Origin: Gari tellinella
Taxonomy: Eukaryota; Mollusca; Bivalvia; Cardiida; Psammobiidae
DNA: 64,000 nucleotides
Direction of reading: 5' to 3'
NCBI GenBank assembly: GCA_922989275.2
Contig: OV277861.1
Location: 24,086,479 to 24,150,478, forward strand
Below, piece after piece: positions 47,601-53,600 of the stretch. Within the stretch, counting starts at the first letter, position 1, and every line of letters begins with the position of its first letter. Made by a program: the position numbers and the translations under genes. Below the pieces are notes generated by a model. That model made no database searches. It saw nothing but the letters and a program-made list of their open reading frames with translations, and was not told the DNA's origin.

Positions 47601-50600
47601 CCTTATTATTCTATTGAAGAAAATAATTCCACTTACTATACAGTCATCGATATGTATTGTAAGAAATATTTTCTATAAGTAGATGGAAGCTAAAAGCAGG
47701 CTGAAAGTAAAGCAGAATACGCCTTAGGGTGCATTCTGCTTTACTGTCAACCTGCTTTAAGTGATTGTCTTTCTTTAAAACTAGTAACAGGCTTATATAT
47801 AAATGGGGTAGTGGGTTTAATTGCATTTACAACATGTAGATCTACATACATTGTACTTACCATTTTAACCTTTATCCTGCTGATTGTAATAAAGCTGGAA
47901 TTATCCAACAGTAATTAACGCTGCTGAATTCTCAAATGGACTTACCACAGTTTACTCTTTAGGGATTTTAACCCCAAATATGTAAATGTATGACAAACAA
48001 ACAGTATAGACACTGATTGTGTGTGTGTAGGGAGAGGAGCCCTCTGGTCTGGGGTCTACACTATTTGCAAAAGATCAATGTACAGTAAAACCTCTCTATT
48101 ACGACCACTAAATTATGTTAATTATTAGGGTGTTTACAGTAGGTGACCTCTTAAAACAAGGTGGCAGTGAAACATAAAGCTCCTTTAGGAGCTTTCTGTT
48201 TCACTGTCACCTTGCTTTAAGCTGTCACCTCTTTATTATACAATCAATTACCTTTTGTTTTAGTGGTCGTAATAGCGAGGTTTTACTGTACATGAATATA
48301 TATTAAGCATTGTAAGGGTTAAAGCTTATAAAAAAAGTTTTAACCCATATTTTTCTTATAATTCCATTTCAATTAACCCATTACCCAGTAGATACACCTT
48401 TTTCTCAGGGCTGCCATTTCTCCTAAATCATCGGATTTTTTTCAAGTACATGGTAGCTTAAAGCAGGCTTTAAGTAAAGCAGAATGCACCTTAAGGCGCA
48501 TTCTGCTTTTATTTCAGCCTGTTTTGACCAGCCACGTGTCAACAAAACTAGAAAGAGGCGATGGGGGAAAAGGTACGATTCGTAAAATCGCACTTGAAAA
48601 ATGCAAATTTGGAAATCTTTAGATTTTTTATGTCAACTTAATATGGCAGCCCTGTTTTGTGCTTTTAATAAATTCATCCACTATAGAAGTACAACTTAAT
48701 ACAGACATGACTATATACACCGTAACGCCTATACAAAATATTTCTTATATTCTAGCAGATGGTAGCTTAAAGCAGTCTGAAAGTAAATCAGAAAGGCACA
48801 TTCTGCTTTACTTTCACACTGTTTAAAGGTCACCTGTTTTTTAAACTACAAACAGACCATGGGTTCATGGGTTAATTAACACTGAGTAACTGTTGTCCTG
48901 CCGAAAATATTTCTGCTAAAATCCTAAAATTTCTTTATATTAATTGAAAAAGGGGATCCTGATCAGGCCCCACTAATGATGATCTGGATCCAAGCTCTTC
49001 AGAGATCTACTGTACTGGTCTATGGTTCTAATTGAAAGGTTTAAACTGCTATTCATAATTTATCAATAGACTAGAGGGAAGGCTTTACAAGTCTGTAAGA
49101 CAAATATGATGCTGGACCCAGTGTGCCAAAAAATTGACTGAGTCAAACTGGCTGTAATTTTGTGATTTTTTTTTAAAGCAGATCAAAATCCTGATCACAT
49201 GCACATGTATGGTATATGTGCAAACACTCTGTCTGAAATAAAAAGGTTGTAGCTTGAAAACTGTAGGAGGAGTTAACCGGACAAGGTATATTTTTGTACT
49301 GTATGTGGGACGGAGGGACGGACGAACGAACAGACAAATGAACAGACAAGGGTAAAACAGTATGCCTCCGATTGATTGTTGCGGAGGCTTAAAAACTTAT
49401 GAAAAAGTACTTTAGTCAAATAAGAATAGAGCATGCTGCTATCTAAACTTAACCCTTAGCCCGCCAAATAAATTGTCGTCTGCTATATTTCTCGACTGCT
49501 TCAAGTTTCAAAGTGCTTCAAAGTTGCTCAAAATTGCTGAAAATGTTGTCCGAGTGTCAAACAGCTTAGATCCGGATGAGACGCCGAGTTACTCGGCGTC
49601 TCATCCGGATCCAAGCTGTTTGCATATGGAGCTATAGTCGTGAGTGGCAGGCTAAGGGTTAACATGAGCAAGAGAACTACTATTATTATAGTCCTATATT
49701 GCTTACCTGAGTAATGATATTTTGGTAACCTAATTTTTAGTATGCTTTTAACTGCAGACATTAATCCCACAGTTGATCTATCAAAACTGACAAAACATTT
49801 TTAACCCATTCCACCATAAATACGCATTTATACGCCTAAAATTTATTTCTCCACTGAAGAAAATAGTTCCCTTTTATACAGTAATGAATATGTATCATAA
49901 GAATTTTTTTCTATATACTAGCAGATAATAGCTTAAAGCAGGCTGAAAGTAAAGCAGAATGTGTCTTAAGGCACATTCTGCTTTACTTTCAACCTGCTTA
50001 AAATGATCATCTTTCTTTAAAACTAGAAACAGGCTAAGGGGTAATGGGTTAAACATACACAAGATTATCTCGTTTATAATAGGTGTGCCATATTTCATCT
50101 AGAATCCATGCATAATCCCGGGATGAACAGAACTACAATATTTTGACAGGCAGGCAGAAATACAGACAGGCAGGCAGACTGTGAGATCATAAGGATGACG
50201 CGTGTACAGTGATTTCAATACATGTACATGTATACCAAATCTCCACTCCATATTTTTCATTATGAGGGTATTACTACAGTATAATAAATGTATTAATTAA
50301 CAACTGAGACCATGCAACAGCTTGGTGATATTTAATATCAAATCTAATTTTGCATCAAAACAAGAGGGCGTTGAAGGCCCTGATATCGATCACCTGTTGT
50401 AATGAAGTCTGATAGCTTTATCTTTGAGTTTCACCCGTTTTATTCTAAATCCATCCAAATTTGTAGTTGGCATGTAAACAATGTTGGAATATGACCTCAA
50501 TATTCTAGTATAGTAGAGTACATCAAGGTCAGATAACTAGAGCCTAAACAATACTGAAATGAGGCCTTTTCTAGCATTTCAAAGTATATCAAGGGCAGAT

Positions 50601-53600
50601 AACTCTTGCCACAATTATCCGATTTCAACAATAATTGCACTCCTTCAAGAACTTATAGCTATATACATTGTATGCAAGTATAATCAAAATCCATTGAAAA
50701 CTATGTACATGTATACAGTTGCAAGAGTGTAAACACTGTTAGATATGACATTTTCAAAACACAGAGGGCAGATAACTCTTGGCCAATTGGTCCAATTTCA
50801 ACCATTTTCGAACTCATCTGAGACTTATAGTCATATACAATACGAGCAAGGTTGAGAAAGATTGGATAAAAATTGTGGCCTCTAGAGTGTAAACACTGTC
50901 AGATAATGAGATTTGGCATTTTCAGCACATCAAGGGCAGATTACTCATGACCTAATGATCAGATTTCAGCCAAATTTTACTCATTTGAGAACTTACGATT
51001 ATATACAATCTGATCCAGTTTGAAAAAGATTGGATACAAATTGTGGCCTCTAGAGTGTAAACACCGTTAAATATGGCATTTTCAGCAATTCAAGGGTAGA
51101 TAACTCTTGACCTTTCAGTCCGATTTCAATCATAATCAAACTCATCCGAACTCTTGTAGTAATATACAATCTTAGCAAGTTTGAGAAAGATTGGATAAAA
51201 ATTGTGGCCTCAAGAGTGTAAACACTAAAATAGTTGACGATGAACGACTAACGACTTACGACGGACATTCAAGGAATGCAAAAGTTCACCCTGAGCTAGC
51301 TCAGGTGTGCTAAAAACTGTCACGTGCCTATAAAAACAAGACTGCGTTCAATAAACGCTTATGCCCCCGGTGGCATCCTTGACAATATATTCTGAATCTT
51401 TTCTAAGTCCAAATTAGGTCAAGGTCGAGGTCAAATTGGACTTGGGTATTACTGGTGGGTTGGTAATGGTCCAAGGCAATAACTGTATAAGTATAGAAGC
51501 ATTGAAGTAAGTAGTGTTGATGCTAGACGAAACGGTAAAATCTAGTTAACCAAGAAATAGCCCATTCAAAATATTCTAAGTCCAAATTAGGTCAAGGTCA
51601 AGGTCAAAATCAAGGTTGGGTGATATTGGTGGATAGGGAATGGTCCAAGGCAACAACTGTATAAGTATCAAAGCATTTGAGTAAGCGGTGTTGATGCTAG
51701 ACGAAACGGTAAAATCTACTTAACCTGTTACGGACGGACGGAAGGACGGACGGATGCACGGACGGACGGACGGAAAGACGGACAGACAGGACGATTACTA
51801 TATGCTCCCGCATCTGTCGATGCCGGGGGCATAAAAACAACAAACAAAGGGATTTTTTGAGCGACAACAAATGTAATTATTCCTATTTACTATTCTCCTG
51901 CTAATAGCAGACATGTATCTATAGACACAATTTTGAAAACAGAGAAGAACCAGATCAGACAGCTCCTGAAGAAACTGACGGATCAAGGTCTACACTGTTT
52001 TATCGGATCTGTCTGACAAAGATCTATGTATAATATTTTGTGATTTTAAACTTTCCTCATTTTATTAGCCAATGTAATAGTTACGGGATGTTTATAATTA
52101 TAAGAGTCTCATAAATTATCATATTCAGAAGTAGTTCAAGGGTCAAAGAGTACCGGTACACTCATGACAACCTAGTTTAAAGCAAATAAATAAACAGCAG
52201 GGATACAAATTCACAGTAGCTTCCCTTTGCATATAAGCCCATTACCCCATAAATATACCGGTACCTTTTTTACACCTTAAATATATTCCTACAATGAAAG
52301 AAAGTACATGTATACTACCGGTAGTTCCACTTTATACAGCCATGAATAATATTGTTCTGTAAGAAATATTTATTGTATTCTAGCAGATGATCCCGTTTCT
52401 AAGCTTAAAGCAGACTGAAAGTAAAACAGAATGTGCAGTCTGCTTAATACTTTCAACCTGCTGTAAGTGGTCACCTATTTTCAATACAAGAAACGGGCTA
52501 TGGGGTAATGGGTAAATTAGCAGTGTACATTGTGCAGTTCATACAGCTTAACTCTTTCCTCCCTGAAACTTTAAATGGACAATTCCAGTTTCCATTTTAG
52601 TTTAGTCCATTTCTGACTTTTAAGGGTTGTTTTTGTCAATGTTTGGCATTATTACAAACAGTGAAGACCCTGATCAGAGGGCTCCTTTTGGAGCCCTCTG
52701 ATCTGGGTCTTCACTGTTTGCATAGGACAAGTGTACTATTCACATGTTCACTGTTTGAAAATGACGCCTATATGCGGGACTAGGGTTCAAAGGGTTAAAA
52801 TACCTAAAACCTTTGTTAAGCCAACATTCATCAAGAAACCATAGAGATCTCTAAATACATGTAATATGATTTTTATGATTTATTTGATTTTACATCCCTC
52901 TAAAACAATGTCCTGGTGTCATATCGGAATGTCTAGGCCCAGCGCGTATAAAGTGTTTGAGTTGAGTCTGAGTTCGTTCTCAAGCATTTGATTGGTCAGA
53001 TTTGAGCCTTAGGCTCAACTCAAATGCTTTATAAGCATGGACCCAGCTAATCACAGGTAGAGTAAGATCCCAGATGTCCCTTTATACACTGTTTCATGTA
53101 CATTAAATCATCAGCTAGGTAGAACCACTGACCTTACACAATCTGGCAGGCTTCCACACATGAAAAATCTGAAATGCGCATCATCCAGACAGGATTTGAA
53201 CCCACAAAGGTGAGGAGTTTTTTAAGTTATTGCCAATCACAGTGACACTAAAATCGGCTACCAGGAAGATCTAAAGACATGTGATTGCTTAACATAGAAC
53301 AAAAGTAAAGCAGAAAGCTCCTTGAGACACTTTCTGCTTTAGTTTTGTCCTGCATTTAAATCTCTCACCTGTTTTTTTTTAATCATCGCTTAACATCAGT
53401 TTAACAGTACCAGTAAAATATTGACTTGCATCTTGCATTATTGTCAATAATATATTGAACTTAACGGTAAGTCATGCATTTTATTTAAACGGCATGGCAT
53501 CTGCATAAAATAAATTATCATTTCCAGACACATTTCAATTATTAATATATTATGTATAGATTTAGATTATTTTTTGACAAATAAGAATTATGGTAATTCA

